Shown here piece after piece: positions 8,666-16,155 of a stretch of DNA of 28,245 nucleotides. Under the pieces are notes generated by a model that saw nothing but the letters and a program-made list of their open reading frames with translations, did no database searches and was not told the origin of the DNA. Every line of letters starts with the position of its first letter. The first letter of the stretch is position 1. The translations under genes and the position numbers were made by a program. This DNA is from a virus. The stretch covers positions 1 to 28,245 of IMG/VR virus record IMGVR_UViG_3300017963_000650. One strand, written 5' to 3'.

Positions 8666-8922
8666 GACGTTCTCTTTGATTTAGAGCCTGAACATTTCCA
8701 TCTTTTACGAGATAAGTTGTTCGGACTATTAGGGTCATTTGCTTTTTTAGCAGATTTACCGCCCTTAGATAACATATCACGCTTTATTCCTAACGATCTT
8801 GCACAATAAGAATCACCTTTTTTTGTGCCTGGCTTTACACTTGCACCTTTTTGTCCGTATGAAACTTTTTTGCCTGAGCTAGTAACCTTTACTCTTGCTT
8901 TTCCTTTTCTTGGTGCTGCCAT
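8662..8922 (-). CDS. Small lysine-rich protein B with Cys pair (86 aa)
   Basis: The product starts MAAPRKGKARVKVTSSGKKV and has 86 residues, strongly basic and Gly/Ser-rich. It contains GDSYCARSLGIK in the middle and SRKRWKCSGSK near the end, giving two Cys. I recall this middle-plus-end pattern from small uncharacterised phage proteins (DUF6321-like), but cannot verify the family. I chose ATG 8922, which has AAGGA seven bases upstream, rather than a longer frame starting MHYQQQ. The first 44 bases overlap mini-gene C in another frame. Candidate roles are DNA condensation inside the capsid or RNA/DNA binding; both are inference. Confidence 0.8.
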   Translation of the reverse strand: MAAPRKGKARVKVTSSGKKVSYGQKGASVKPGTKKGDSYCARSLGIKRDMLSKGGKSAKKANDPNSPNNLSRKRWKCSGSKSKRTS

Positions 8923-9049
8923 TTTTTTCCTTTTTAGCTGCTGTTGATAATGCAATTGCGACCGCTTGTTTTTGTGGTTTACCCGCCTTCATTTCTTTGC
9001 GGATATTTTCCGATATTACTTTTTTAGACTTACCTTTTTTCAATGGCAT
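8879..9049 (-). CDS. Tiny lysine-rich protein C (56 aa)
   Basis: The 56-residue product begins MPLKKGKSKKVISENIRKEM and continues KAGKPQKQAVAIALSTA before a very basic tail. The pattern MPLKKG-SKK-ISxNI-xEMxxGKPQKQAVAIA is one I recognise from a widespread family of tiny phage proteins of unknown function. It starts eight bases after the stop of the upstream gene and overlaps mini-gene B by 44 bases in a different frame. The core looks like a short helix-turn-helix-sized fold followed by a disordered Lys tail. Confidence 0.83.
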   Translation of the reverse strand: MPLKKGKSKKVISENIRKEMKAGKPQKQAVAIALSTAAKKEKNGSTKKRKSKSKGY

Positions 9050-9056
9050 AATTTAC

Positions 9057-9404
9057 CTATGCTGTTTCTGGAATTGGTATTGGGGCTTTATGCGTTAAAT
9101 ACGCATCATTAAGTGCTGCAAACTGTGTTTCTGTTAACTTTTCCTGATAATATACTTTCATAACTTGACCAGCTATCATTGAAGAAAACCACATGGTTTT
9201 AAATTCTGAATATGTTTTTAAATATAACGGCCATACCATGTCACGCTCGTCTGGTTGTCCAGGGTTGTATTTTTCAACGTAAGTCATGCCAGGGGGAGTG
9301 ATATTATAAAATACTTGTTCACTACCACCACGATAAGAATCACCTTCATAAACATGAAGCGTCATTGATCCGATTTGTAATGTGCTATATGTAAAATTTG
9401 CCAT
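9057..9404 (-). CDS. Small structural-operon protein (115 aa)
   Basis: The product starts MANFTYSTLQIGSMTLHVYE and is rich in Tyr, Met and Pro, with no Lys-rich tail unlike its downstream neighbours. No family is recognised. Aromatic beta-type composition and its place between a repeat fibre gene and the basic mini-genes suggest a virion component. The ATG overlaps the upstream stop by one base (TAATG), and AAGG lies five bases before it inside the upstream coding sequence. Confidence 0.72.
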   Translation of the reverse strand: MANFTYSTLQIGSMTLHVYEGDSYRGGSEQVFYNITPPGMTYVEKYNPGQPDERDMVWPLYLKTYSEFKTMWFSSMIAGQVMKVYYQEKLTETQFAALNDAYLTHKAPIPIPETA

Positions 9405-10462
9405 TATGACCTTGTATATTCACCTGTTACCGCAATATAGTTTAAAGTTCCACCAATGCCATTATGATCCAACTCAATACCAATTCTTGAACCTGGCACT
9501 TGCGCTGCTGGTGGCAAAAGCGCAAACAATAGCGTTAAATCTATTTCATAACCTGTATTAGCTGTAAAACTGTATGTCGTAGTCGTATCCGCTACGCTAT
9601 TTAGAGTGTATAATTGACCGCTAAGGTGGCTATTAATAGTCACATCAATATCAACAGCAACGCCTGTAAAAGCAGGTATAATAATCAATTGTAATGTATT
9701 GATTGAGGCAAAATCACTAGGCAAAACAAAAGACGTGTTAAAACTACCATTGCTCGCAACGGCGGACGATCCATAAGGTGCTATACTGTTGTTAAAATCT
9801 GTAATATTATAAGACAAAACCCCTGTTGATGGTGGAGTTGCTCCTGGACTTATACCGTCTAATTTTGTTTTGTCGCCTGGCAATAATAAGCTTGCATCTG
9901 TAGTACTTCCTGCTGGTATTGTTGCATTCGTTCCTACGTCACTTGTAACAGTGCCGTCTGTTGGTGATGCTGTATAACCAAGGTTAGCGGCATCAATAGC
10001 ACCTGCTGGGATTGCATCTAATTTTGTTTTATCACTAGGTAAAAGCAAACTAGCATCAATGGTACTTCCTGCTGGTATTGTTGCATTCGTTCCTACGTCA
10101 CTTGTAACAGTGCCGTCTGTTGGTGATGCTGTATAGCCAAGGTTAGCGGCATTAATAGCGTTTGCTGGGATACCATCTAGCTTAGTCTTATCGCCTGGCA
10201 ATAATAAACTTGCATCTGTAGTACTTCCTGCTGGTATTGTTGCATCGGTTCCAGTGTCACTTGTTACCGTTCCATCTGTAGGGGTAGCTGTATAACCTAA
10301 ATTAGTTCCACCACCACCACCGTTATCAAAAAAGGGCTTAGCATCTGTGGCCGTTACTTTTTTTAATATGCCATTTGTTTCAATTAGAAAATTATCCTCA
10401 CCAACCAAACTAGATAATGGGTTTAATCGTCTTACATGATTTGGAATAGGAATTTCTGTCAT
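9404..10462 (-). CDS. Fibre-like protein with three 53-residue repeats
   Basis: The 352-residue product starts MTEIPIPNHVRRLNPLSSLV, has a Gly5 hinge near residue 50, then three tandem 53-residue repeats, each containing NLGYTA-PTDGTVTSD, ATIPAGST-DASLLLP and DKTKLDGIP. The DKTKLDGI motif is a known element of phage tail fibre repeats, often seen as ADKTKLDGIAAGA. The C-terminal 120 residues form a beta-rich head (ITDFNNSIAPYG to YIAVTGEYTRS). I chose ATG 10462, thirteen bases after the upstream stop, over the upstream ATG at 10513, whose extra 17 residues are hydrophobic and encoded within the end of the previous gene. No strong ribosome site precedes 10462, so coupled reinitiation is likely. 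Confidence 0.78.
   Translation of the reverse strand: MTEIPIPNHVRRLNPLSSLVGEDNFLIETNGILKKVTATDAKPFFDNGGGGGTNLGYTATPTDGTVTSDTGTDATIPAGSTTDASLLLPGDKTKLDGIPANAINAANLGYTASPTDGTVTSDVGTNATIPAGSTIDASLLLPSDKTKLDAIPAGAIDAANLGYTASPTDGTVTSDVGTNATIPAGSTTDASLLLPGDKTKLDGISPGATPPSTGVLSYNITDFNNSIAPYGSSAVASNGSFNTSFVLPSDFASINTLQLIIIPAFTGVAVDIDVTINSHLSGQLYTLNSVADTTTTYSFTANTGYEIDLTLLFALLPPAAQVPGSRIGIELDHNGIGGTLNYIAVTGEYTRS
9827..10303 (-). repeat. Three tandem 159-bp repeats in the fibre-like gene
   Basis: Units at 10145-10303, 9986-10144 and 9827-9985 each encode 53 residues in frame. The central and third copies share long identical DNA runs, for example around the GTTCCTACGTCACTTG stretch on the plus strand, while the first copy has diverged. 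This points to recent duplication or gene conversion among units, a common way fibres change length. Confidence 0.92.
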
Positions 10463-10475
10463 TTTCAGTAATTTT

Positions 10476-11144
10476 TTAATAATAATAAAAATAATTGTTA
10501 CGATCACCATCAACGATATTTTCCGTTGTTAAATATCCCGTGGTAGATCTGTTTACGGTCTCACGTTTTATCTTTTTATATTCGTCTGCAACACGCACAT
10601 CATATATAGCTGCACGTTGGTTATCATCTCTATAATCTCTTAATAAATCAGCTATCGTTTTATATTCTATTAGCCGTGAAGCGTTTTCCGTAAAATCATT
10701 GCTATCATTATCATTTTCAAGCGGCGCGTATTTTTTGCGATAATATAATTTAACTTCGTATTCTTTATCTGGTGTATAGAATAATTCAAAACGACCATTG
10801 CGATAAGTATAGTAACGAGGCAAACCAGTAGCATTTTGTAAAAATGCAGATTCATATTGTAATGGTGTAAGTTTTTTTAATGGATAAGGCACTTGTGATT
10901 CAATAACAGTTAAGCCGTTTGGCATGATTTCCTGTCTAAAATCAAGTGGTATCCCTTGTAATATTGGGTCATCTTGTATTGTAACAAGTGTCACTATGTT
11001 TTCTGAAAACCAAAATTCATCAACGCCATAATATTCAATGGTTGAATTTATTTGGTCGTCAATCTGGGCTGCGGAGGGGTCAATAAGATTGCCATCCGCA
11101 AGTTTATTAGCAATCAAATTACGCAGCCCAGATAACGTCGTCAT
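10476..11144 (-). CDS. Head-tail adaptor-like protein
   Basis: The 222-residue product starts MTTLSGLRNLIANKLADGNL, then DQINSTIEYYGVDEFWFSEN. This is the layout of podophage adaptor proteins that bind below the portal: an N-terminal helix pair, a beta-hairpin domain and a helical C-terminus with LIEYKTIADLLRDYRDDNQRAAIYDVRVADEYKKI. It lies downstream of portal, scaffold and capsid genes, where P22 gp4 or the SU10-type adaptor is found. I chose ATG 11144, one base after the previous stop with CAGGGG upstream, over a longer frame. The extreme C-terminus is Asn/Tyr-rich (NNYFYYY), encoded by a TAT run. Confidence 0.8.
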   Translation of the reverse strand: MTTLSGLRNLIANKLADGNLIDPSAAQIDDQINSTIEYYGVDEFWFSENIVTLVTIQDDPILQGIPLDFRQEIMPNGLTVIESQVPYPLKKLTPLQYESAFLQNATGLPRYYTYRNGRFELFYTPDKEYEVKLYYRKKYAPLENDNDSNDFTENASRLIEYKTIADLLRDYRDDNQRAAIYDVRVADEYKKIKRETVNRSTTGYLTTENIVDGDRNNYFYYY

Positions 11145-11145
11145 A

Positions 11146-11589
11146 TTACCCCTGATACGAAATAGTTCCGTTGAAAGTAATATTTCCGTCTGTTGCTGTA
11201 GTGCCACCCGAAATGATAGCAGCTACAAAACCGTTCGCTTGTGCAACAAACGTTGCACCAGTAGCAATACTAGGTCGTAAAACAGCTCCAGCTTGATACG
11301 TTGTATCAGCTTGTGCAAAAATGCCTGGCTCATCTGGAAAATTGAAGTCATCATCATAAATAACTCCCCAATCAAGAAAACCTGCACCTCCTAAAGCATC
11401 ACAAGCAATGGCACTGCCATAATCAACAATTGCGCCTTTGTTAAAAGGTACTAAGCCAATAATGCCGTCTGAACCTGAAGGGATAAAAGCAGTTCTAACT
11501 ACTGAGCGTGGCCCGATTCCTTGTGAACCTGGTACGTTTAGATAGCTATTTTCGCCTTCACCGTTTGCGTAGATATTTGGTGTAGTCAT
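11146..11589 (-). CDS. Small beta-rich head protein, possible decoration protein
   Basis: The product has 147 residues, starts MTTPNIYANGEGENSYLNVP and is Gly/Ala/Thr/Ile-rich with few charges, the composition of a beta-sandwich virion protein. It lies directly after the major capsid gene, a usual place for head decoration or cement proteins. AAGGAG lies seven bases before the ATG, a strong site that suits an abundant product. No named family is recognised. Confidence 0.75.
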   Translation of the reverse strand: MTTPNIYANGEGENSYLNVPGSQGIGPRSVVRTAFIPSGSDGIIGLVPFNKGAIVDYGSAIACDALGGAGFLDWGVIYDDDFNFPDEPGIFAQADTTYQAGAVLRPSIATGATFVAQANGFVAAIISGGTTATDGNITFNGTISYQG

Positions 11590-11601
11590 GTTTTTATCTC
11601 C

Positions 11602-12747
11602 TTATGAAGTATGCGCTGCGGCATAAGTTGAAATAACGGAAGAACCATAATCTTCACTATCAAATTGCATCTTTTTCACACCGTAAATCATGCGTGCTTC
11701 AATACCTTTGATGTAATTATAGTCTGAAAGTTCTGTCTCGAAAATCATCGGAACATTGCCACGATCATCTGCTTTACCGTCTTTAAGGTCGCCACCGAAT
11801 TTAGAAGCGAATGCCAAGGCGTTTTTACCACAAAGAACCGCACGTTTCACAGTTGGAATAGCAGCATTGGTAATGCTGTCTACACCTGTTGCAACACGTG
11901 AACAAGGAATGATGTTAACATTAGCATATTTTCCAATTGGCTTAGTACCGTACTCGCTACCAGTCATAATTGGATTGTCTGCAATCATGCCACCAGCAAG
12001 GCCACTTAAATAGTTACCATACCATGTAATTTTACCAGACGTATCACGTTTTAAATCTGTTTCTTGTTCATAAGAAATATATAGATCAAACTCATCATCA
12101 ATTGATCCCGCATACGGATATGTACGCAATAATTGCTCCAAAGCAGCATCAACTAAATCAAGTGTGAATGTATCAGCCGAAGTTAAAGCTTCGTCTGTAG
12201 GTGCGCCACCAGCACGGATTATGCGATTAGCGGTTGGTGCATTGACAGCGTTTAAACCCTGTACATATTGCTTATCCGATCCTGTATAAACAGTTCCATC
12301 GGTAATAATTGTAGTTGAGTCAACACCAGCCAACTGATTGAAAACAGATGCATCAAGACGCGAAGCATGGAAAGAAGGTAATAACTCCCTTGCACGATCT
12401 TCAAAGTTAATCATTGAACGCACACCTTCAATTGTAGTACCGTCATTTGGTGAGCTAACAGCGTGACGGAATACATTGAATTTCATTGTGAAAGCTTGAT
12501 TATCAAGTGCTTCCTCATTGCCTTGTTGCGTGCCACCTTCACCAGTACCAACACCAGTTAAAATGCCAGTGAAATTGAAAGTAACTTCATCACCAGCCAT
12601 AGCGCGAGAAAGTTCATCTGCTTTTCTAATAGTTCCACGTTGAGCCATACGACCAAACGCAGTGTTTTTGTACATATCGACAAAACCAAGTTTTGCCCAT
12701 AGTTTGACCGTCAACGCATTGTCGGTCGTCATTTGAGTAGTAGCCAT
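11602..12747 (-). CDS. Major capsid protein, N4-gp56 family type
   Basis: The 381-residue product matches the N4-gp56-type capsid layout: N-terminal ALTVKLWAKLGFVDMYKNTAF, then KADELSRAMAGDEVTFNFTGILTG, GGTQQGNEEALDNQAFTMKFNVFRHAV, and MINFEDRARELLPSFHASRLDASVFNQLAG. The C-terminal half carries VDAALEQLLRTYPY and KRAVLCGKNALAFASKFGGD. It forms the HK97-fold shell. It follows the scaffold gene, and is the only virion gene in the operon with its own promoter and a long structured leader, in keeping with the high copy number required. AGGAG lies about nine bases before the ATG. Confidence 0.93.
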   Translation of the reverse strand: MATTQMTTDNALTVKLWAKLGFVDMYKNTAFGRMAQRGTIRKADELSRAMAGDEVTFNFTGILTGVGTGEGGTQQGNEEALDNQAFTMKFNVFRHAVSSPNDGTTIEGVRSMINFEDRARELLPSFHASRLDASVFNQLAGVDSTTIITDGTVYTGSDKQYVQGLNAVNAPTANRIIRAGGAPTDEALTSADTFTLDLVDAALEQLLRTYPYAGSIDDEFDLYISYEQETDLKRDTSGKITWYGNYLSGLAGGMIADNPIMTGSEYGTKPIGKYANVNIIPCSRVATGVDSITNAAIPTVKRAVLCGKNALAFASKFGGDLKDGKADDRGNVPMIFETELSDYNYIKGIEARMIYGVKKMQFDSEDYGSSVISTYAAAHTS

Positions 12748-12763
12748 TACAAGCTGCTCCTAT

Positions 12764-12794
12764 AAAAAAATTAACAAAAATTTGATTGTTAATT
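12764..12794 (-). terminator. Terminator/attenuator-like hairpin in the capsid leader
   Basis: On the minus strand a 9-bp inverted repeat (AATTAACAA at 12794-12786 and TTGTTAATT at 12777-12769, read on the coding strand) with an 8-base loop is followed by a run of U. The stem is all A/T except two pairs, so it is weak. It sits 17 bases before the capsid ATG, within the leader, so it may act as an attenuator rather than a full stop. Confidence 0.4.
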
Positions 12795-12900
12795 ATCCAA
12801 GTTACAGCCCGATTACAGCCCGGCGACGGCGAAGGATAATATGATAAGACACAAAGCTAATTACAGCCTAGCAAAGCGAGAACGATATGCGTCTTGTCTT
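12792..12900 (-). promoter_or_regulatory. Structured 5' leader of the capsid mRNA with three GGCTGTAA elements
   Basis: Between the promoter and the capsid gene, the minus strand shows two stem-loops. The first is closed by TAAGACA/TGTCTTA (12901-12895 with 12851-12845) and presents GCTAG-GCTGTAA-TTAGC inside. The second is closed by ATTATCC/GGATAAT (12840-12834 with 12798-12792) and contains two more GGCTGTAA copies, one in a CCG-CGG mini-hairpin. The three GGCTGTAA octamers lie at 12868-12861, 12820-12813 and 12809-12802. A repeated sequence shown in loops suggests a protein or RNA binding site controlling capsid translation or attenuation. Confidence 0.5.
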
Positions 12901-12903
12901 AAA

Positions 12904-12932
12904 ATATTCTCATAACAAGGGGGTTATGTCAA
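12904..12932 (-). promoter_or_regulatory. Promoter for the major capsid gene
   Basis: A perfect -35 TTGACA (12932-12927) is separated by 17 bases from GAATAT (12909-12904), which is preceded by TGA, the TGn of an extended -10. It begins two bases after the stop of the scaffold gene and drives toward the capsid gene. The -10 hexamer itself matches the consensus poorly. Confidence 0.55.
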
Positions 12933-12933
12933 G

Positions 12934-13914
12934 TTAACCTATCCTTATTTTTTTTACATAATCATCAATTGCAGCTCTGTTTTTTTCTAGCTCTTTGAAT
13001 GACATGTTTAAAATTTGTTCTGGAGTTGGCTTGCCATCTTGAGAACCTGCACTTGATCCACCGATAATAGAATCATGCTTGCGTTGATTTCTATTAATGG
13101 CTGCAATGTTTGGTTTTTGCTCTATAGGTTTTTTTTCAGCTTTTACATTTTCGCCACGATAACCATTTTCAAAAGCTAAAAACTCTATATATTTTAAAGG
13201 GTCTTGACCTGCTCGTGCTGCACTTCCCACCACAAGATATTCTTGTTCTTTTATATGTTGCGTTATTTGCATATCGGTAGCATGTGGATATTGTTTTTTT
13301 ATTTTTTGGATTTCTTGGTTTACTAGATATTTTTTAGCGTTTTCGTAATCTGGATTTGACAAGCTATATTCACGTTCCATTGCATCCCATTGACGTTCTG
13401 CTTTGAGGCGCGCGGCTTGGTCTTCATATTCTTTCTGCTTTGCTTGTAATTGCTTAATTTGATATTGTGTGTATCCGTCTGGGTCAATATCTGGGTCAGG
13501 TATTTCTTCTTGTGGCTCTGTTTGTTGTGTTGTTTGCGCTATTTGATTTGCCTCTTGCATACCTTCTAATCTGGCAATGCGTTCTCTTAGTTCCTGCGCT
13601 TCACTTTCCGCCCTTTTTCTTTCTTCTTTTTCACGCTTTAATTTATGGCGCAATCCTGCTGGTGTTTTTGGTTCTTCTTCTGTTTCTTCTTCTTGCCGTT
13701 CTTGCTCTTGCTCTCCTTCTAATTGCTCTTGCTCTACTACTTCTTGTTGGTTCTCCACCTCCCCAGATGGTTCCCCTTGCTCATCGTCTGTTAAATTTAG
13801 TTCTTGTTGTGATTCTTGCAACAAATCTTCTGTTGGTGTTGTTTCTTGTTCTTGCCCTTGCTGTAGTTTTTTTAACTCCTCAAGTGCTTCCTTTTCTGTT
13901 TCGTGAATACTCAT
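12934..13914 (-). CDS. Capsid scaffolding protein
   Basis: The 326-residue product is extremely Gln/Glu-rich for its first ~90 residues (for example EQEQLEGEQEQERQEEETEE), then forms a Lys/Arg/Glu coiled coil (KLKREKEERKRAESEAQELRERIARLEG). Its C-terminal part ends with FKELEKNRAAIDDYVKKIRIG, a basic helix typical of coat-binding ends of scaffolds. Such charge-rich, low-complexity proteins between portal and capsid genes act as internal assembly scaffolds that leave the procapsid. The ATG at 13914 has AGGAG about ten bases upstream and lies inside the end of the small upstream gene. The stop is directly followed by the capsid promoter. Confidence 0.85.
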   Translation of the reverse strand: MSIHETEKEALEELKKLQQGQEQETTPTEDLLQESQQELNLTDDEQGEPSGEVENQQEVVEQEQLEGEQEQERQEEETEEEPKTPAGLRHKLKREKEERKRAESEAQELRERIARLEGMQEANQIAQTTQQTEPQEEIPDPDIDPDGYTQYQIKQLQAKQKEYEDQAARLKAERQWDAMEREYSLSNPDYENAKKYLVNQEIQKIKKQYPHATDMQITQHIKEQEYLVVGSAARAGQDPLKYIEFLAFENGYRGENVKAEKKPIEQKPNIAAINRNQRKHDSIIGGSSAGSQDGKPTPEQILNMSFKELEKNRAAIDDYVKKIRIG

Positions 13915-14059
13915 CGTTTTTAGTCTCCTTAATTTTAAAAGGGGGTGAATACTTTTCGTTTAAAACCTTTTCTACTAGATTGTTAAATTCTGTTTTCAGT
14001 TGGTCAACTGATTTTTCCATTTCTTTTATTTTTATTCGCATTTTTGCAATATTGGTCAT
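13880..14059 (-). CDS. Small coiled-coil protein between portal and scaffold (59 aa)
   Basis: An ATG at 14059 overlaps the portal stop (ATGA), and the frame runs 59 codons to a TGA at 13880, overlapping the start of the scaffold gene by 35 bases in another frame. The product begins MTNIAKMRIKIKEMEKSVDQ, has a short amphipathic heptad-like helix (IKEMEKSVDQLKTEFNNLVEKVL), and ends in a basic tail. The tight double overlap supports a real, coupled gene. Function unknown; an assembly accessory or leader controlling scaffold translation are both possible. Confidence 0.7.
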   Translation of the reverse strand: MTNIAKMRIKIKEMEKSVDQLKTEFNNLVEKVLNEKYSPPFKIKETKNDEYSRNRKGST

Positions 14060-16152
14060 ATCACAAGATCAACTCCTGTTACGCCTCTTTGTTGTATTAC
14101 AGCGTTTTCAATGTCTTTTTGTTCCGCCTCTGATAATGTTTTAAGCGTGTTGGCTCTTGTGTTGTCCGCTTCACTTTCTGTTTTATCAATTTCAACAATA
14201 GTTTTTTGCGCTTTTGCCTCGTTATAAAGTGCCGCGCTTTTCTCTTTTGCAATATTTGCGAGAGCCGCTTCTTGTATAATCTGATTGCTTCTTTGTTCTT
14301 CCGCTATTTGTTCAGGTGTTGCGCCTTTAGGGGTCATAGCCTCAATCAATTTAATTTTATCTTCTTGCTTGATATTGAAATAAGGCACAATAAACGGATA
14401 AATATTTTGTCCAAGCTGTGCAACTTCACGTGCCATTGTTATCATGGTTTCTAGTGTTTGTTGTTTTTGTGTTGGTGTGCTTGGCGCTTCCTGAATATCA
14501 ACGTCATATTCTTCGGCAAGTTTTTGTGATGAAATTTCATCGTAGTTAATTGCTCCATCCCGACCAATAATTTTGAACAATCTACCTTGTGAGTTTTCAG
14601 CTATAGCACGTATAAGCGTTATCATGTAGCGTGCATGTTCTTTTTGATATAGTGCAATACTATCAAAATAGGTTGCTAATGTACTCACTGTTTGATTGAT
14701 TCTTTGCGCTTCTAACAATCCACTAACTTGTGAGGCTTGCGAATTTCCTAAAAACTCTTTGCTAATTCCGGTTACTTCACCAAGTGAATCATTTGACGCA
14801 TTGTAAATATTTTCGTAACCGCTTGGCAATGATGCAACGGCTTTAGGCTGTATTCTACCGCCCGATACCGCCCCATCTGCCACCCTGACAGCCGCTTTTG
14901 TGGTTGCCCATTGTTGCTCGAACCTTACTGGATCTTCAACGGCACTTTCTTCATAAATTACACCGCCTTTAGAATTGGAGGCGATGACGTAAAGCATTTC
15001 TGTTAATGATTTATTGGCGTATTTTGCTGGCTCTTTCAAAGCTGCAACCATTCCGAACCATTGATTACGTTCATAGTCATAATCTGCGGTTTTAAACTTG
15101 ATTGTAAAACCTTGTTGTTCTGGGCTTTTAAATTTGTTGAGTACGGTTTCACCTGTAATAATAGCAGTATAATAAACACGCTTTTTATGTATTTGATACT
15201 CGATATCATCAATGCCAAACGCATCAAAAGCAGCGTTTAAATCTCGTTTTATTTGTGGTGTCATTACGAGATATTTCGCAAGGGGATCAAAAGAGAAATA
15301 GTCGTCAATTTCGTTAGGGTCGTTTTCTTCTATACGTTTGTTTATCATGCTTTGCATGATTTGTGAAAGCTGTGCGGTTAAAACTGGGTTATCAGATTTA
15401 TAAAGTGGGTTTTCTGCTCGGTAATAGGTTTCTAATGTCCAGTATTGGTAATAATATACCTCAACTAAATCCTCATCTTGTCCAGCATCGCCAATAGAGA
15501 TTTTGTTGTAAGTACCGCCTTGTGGATTATAGACAAAATTACCTTGTAAGCCTTGATAAGTTTCAAAATCACCTGGATCAACTGAAGGCCATCTCATTTC
15601 AGCTTCATCACGGCTATATTTTTTGCGTCTAAATACCCACCTTGCATCTAATAAATTAGCCTCTCTTGCTTGCGGATCCCACCAAACATCACCAAAATCA
15701 ATATTTTCTGCTTTTATGTCTCCGTCTGGATTTGTTTCATAAATGATATTTGTATCTATTGCGCCATAGCCACAAATAAGCATGTCTTTATCTTGTCTCG
15801 ATTCTAGGTGGTCAAGATTTGCGTTAGAGCGTGCATAATCACTAATAGCGTTTAAGTATGATGAAAATTGCTCTTGTTCCTGATTGTTTGGGATTCTAGC
15901 TAAATAATTTGGCTTTCTTCTTAACTGAATCATAAAGCCCGATACGGCATCAATGTAGGGCTTTACTTTATTAAATACAACGGAATAACGTTGCCCTTTA
16001 TCCGTCACTGTGGCGGTATATGCCATTCTATCACCAGCAAAAAAAGCATGGTCGTTAGCTGCTTCTGCATGTTGGTTGTTTAAATCCCCTTTTGAGATTT
16101 TTTCGTGTTTTTCCCATTGCTCTAAAAGTTTTTCATTTTTTAATAAGGGCAT
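14056..16152 (-). CDS. Portal protein, P22-like
   Basis: The 698-residue product is close in length to P22 portal. It begins with a helical start (LLEQWEKHEKISKGDLNNQHAEAANDHAFFAGDRM), then RYSVVFNKVKPYIDAVSGF and NYLARIPNNQEQEQ, MLICGYGAIDTNIIYE, and DVWWDPQAREANLLDARWVFRRKKYSRDEAEMRWP, a combination typical of P22-type portals. A central stretch VTGISKEFLGNSQASQVSGL matches the pore-helix region. The C-terminus is a long Ala/Glu/Lys helix (about residues 610-690), like the P22 barrel. It forms the dodecameric DNA entry ring at one capsid vertex. It starts three bases after the terminase stop. Confidence 0.93.
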   Translation of the reverse strand: MPLLKNEKLLEQWEKHEKISKGDLNNQHAEAANDHAFFAGDRMAYTATVTDKGQRYSVVFNKVKPYIDAVSGFMIQLRRKPNYLARIPNNQEQEQFSSYLNAISDYARSNANLDHLESRQDKDMLICGYGAIDTNIIYETNPDGDIKAENIDFGDVWWDPQAREANLLDARWVFRRKKYSRDEAEMRWPSVDPGDFETYQGLQGNFVYNPQGGTYNKISIGDAGQDEDLVEVYYYQYWTLETYYRAENPLYKSDNPVLTAQLSQIMQSMINKRIEENDPNEIDDYFSFDPLAKYLVMTPQIKRDLNAAFDAFGIDDIEYQIHKKRVYYTAIITGETVLNKFKSPEQQGFTIKFKTADYDYERNQWFGMVAALKEPAKYANKSLTEMLYVIASNSKGGVIYEESAVEDPVRFEQQWATTKAAVRVADGAVSGGRIQPKAVASLPSGYENIYNASNDSLGEVTGISKEFLGNSQASQVSGLLEAQRINQTVSTLATYFDSIALYQKEHARYMITLIRAIAENSQGRLFKIIGRDGAINYDEISSQKLAEEYDVDIQEAPSTPTQKQQTLETMITMAREVAQLGQNIYPFIVPYFNIKQEDKIKLIEAMTPKGATPEQIAEEQRSNQIIQEAALANIAKEKSAALYNEAKAQKTIVEIDKTESEADNTRANTLKTLSEAEQKDIENAVIQQRGVTGVDLVI

Positions 16153-16155
16153 AGT

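Noticed and set aside
10462-10513. N-terminal hydrophobic extension (signal-like) of the repeat fibre gene
   Set aside because: The extra codons overlap the end of the adaptor gene and arise from its AT-rich Tyr run; a virion fibre should not be exported.
13467-14144. Leucine-rich plus-strand frame opposite the scaffold gene
   Set aside because: Poly-Leu/Val composition is simply the complement of the Gln/Glu codons of the scaffold; there is no start signal or sensible fold.
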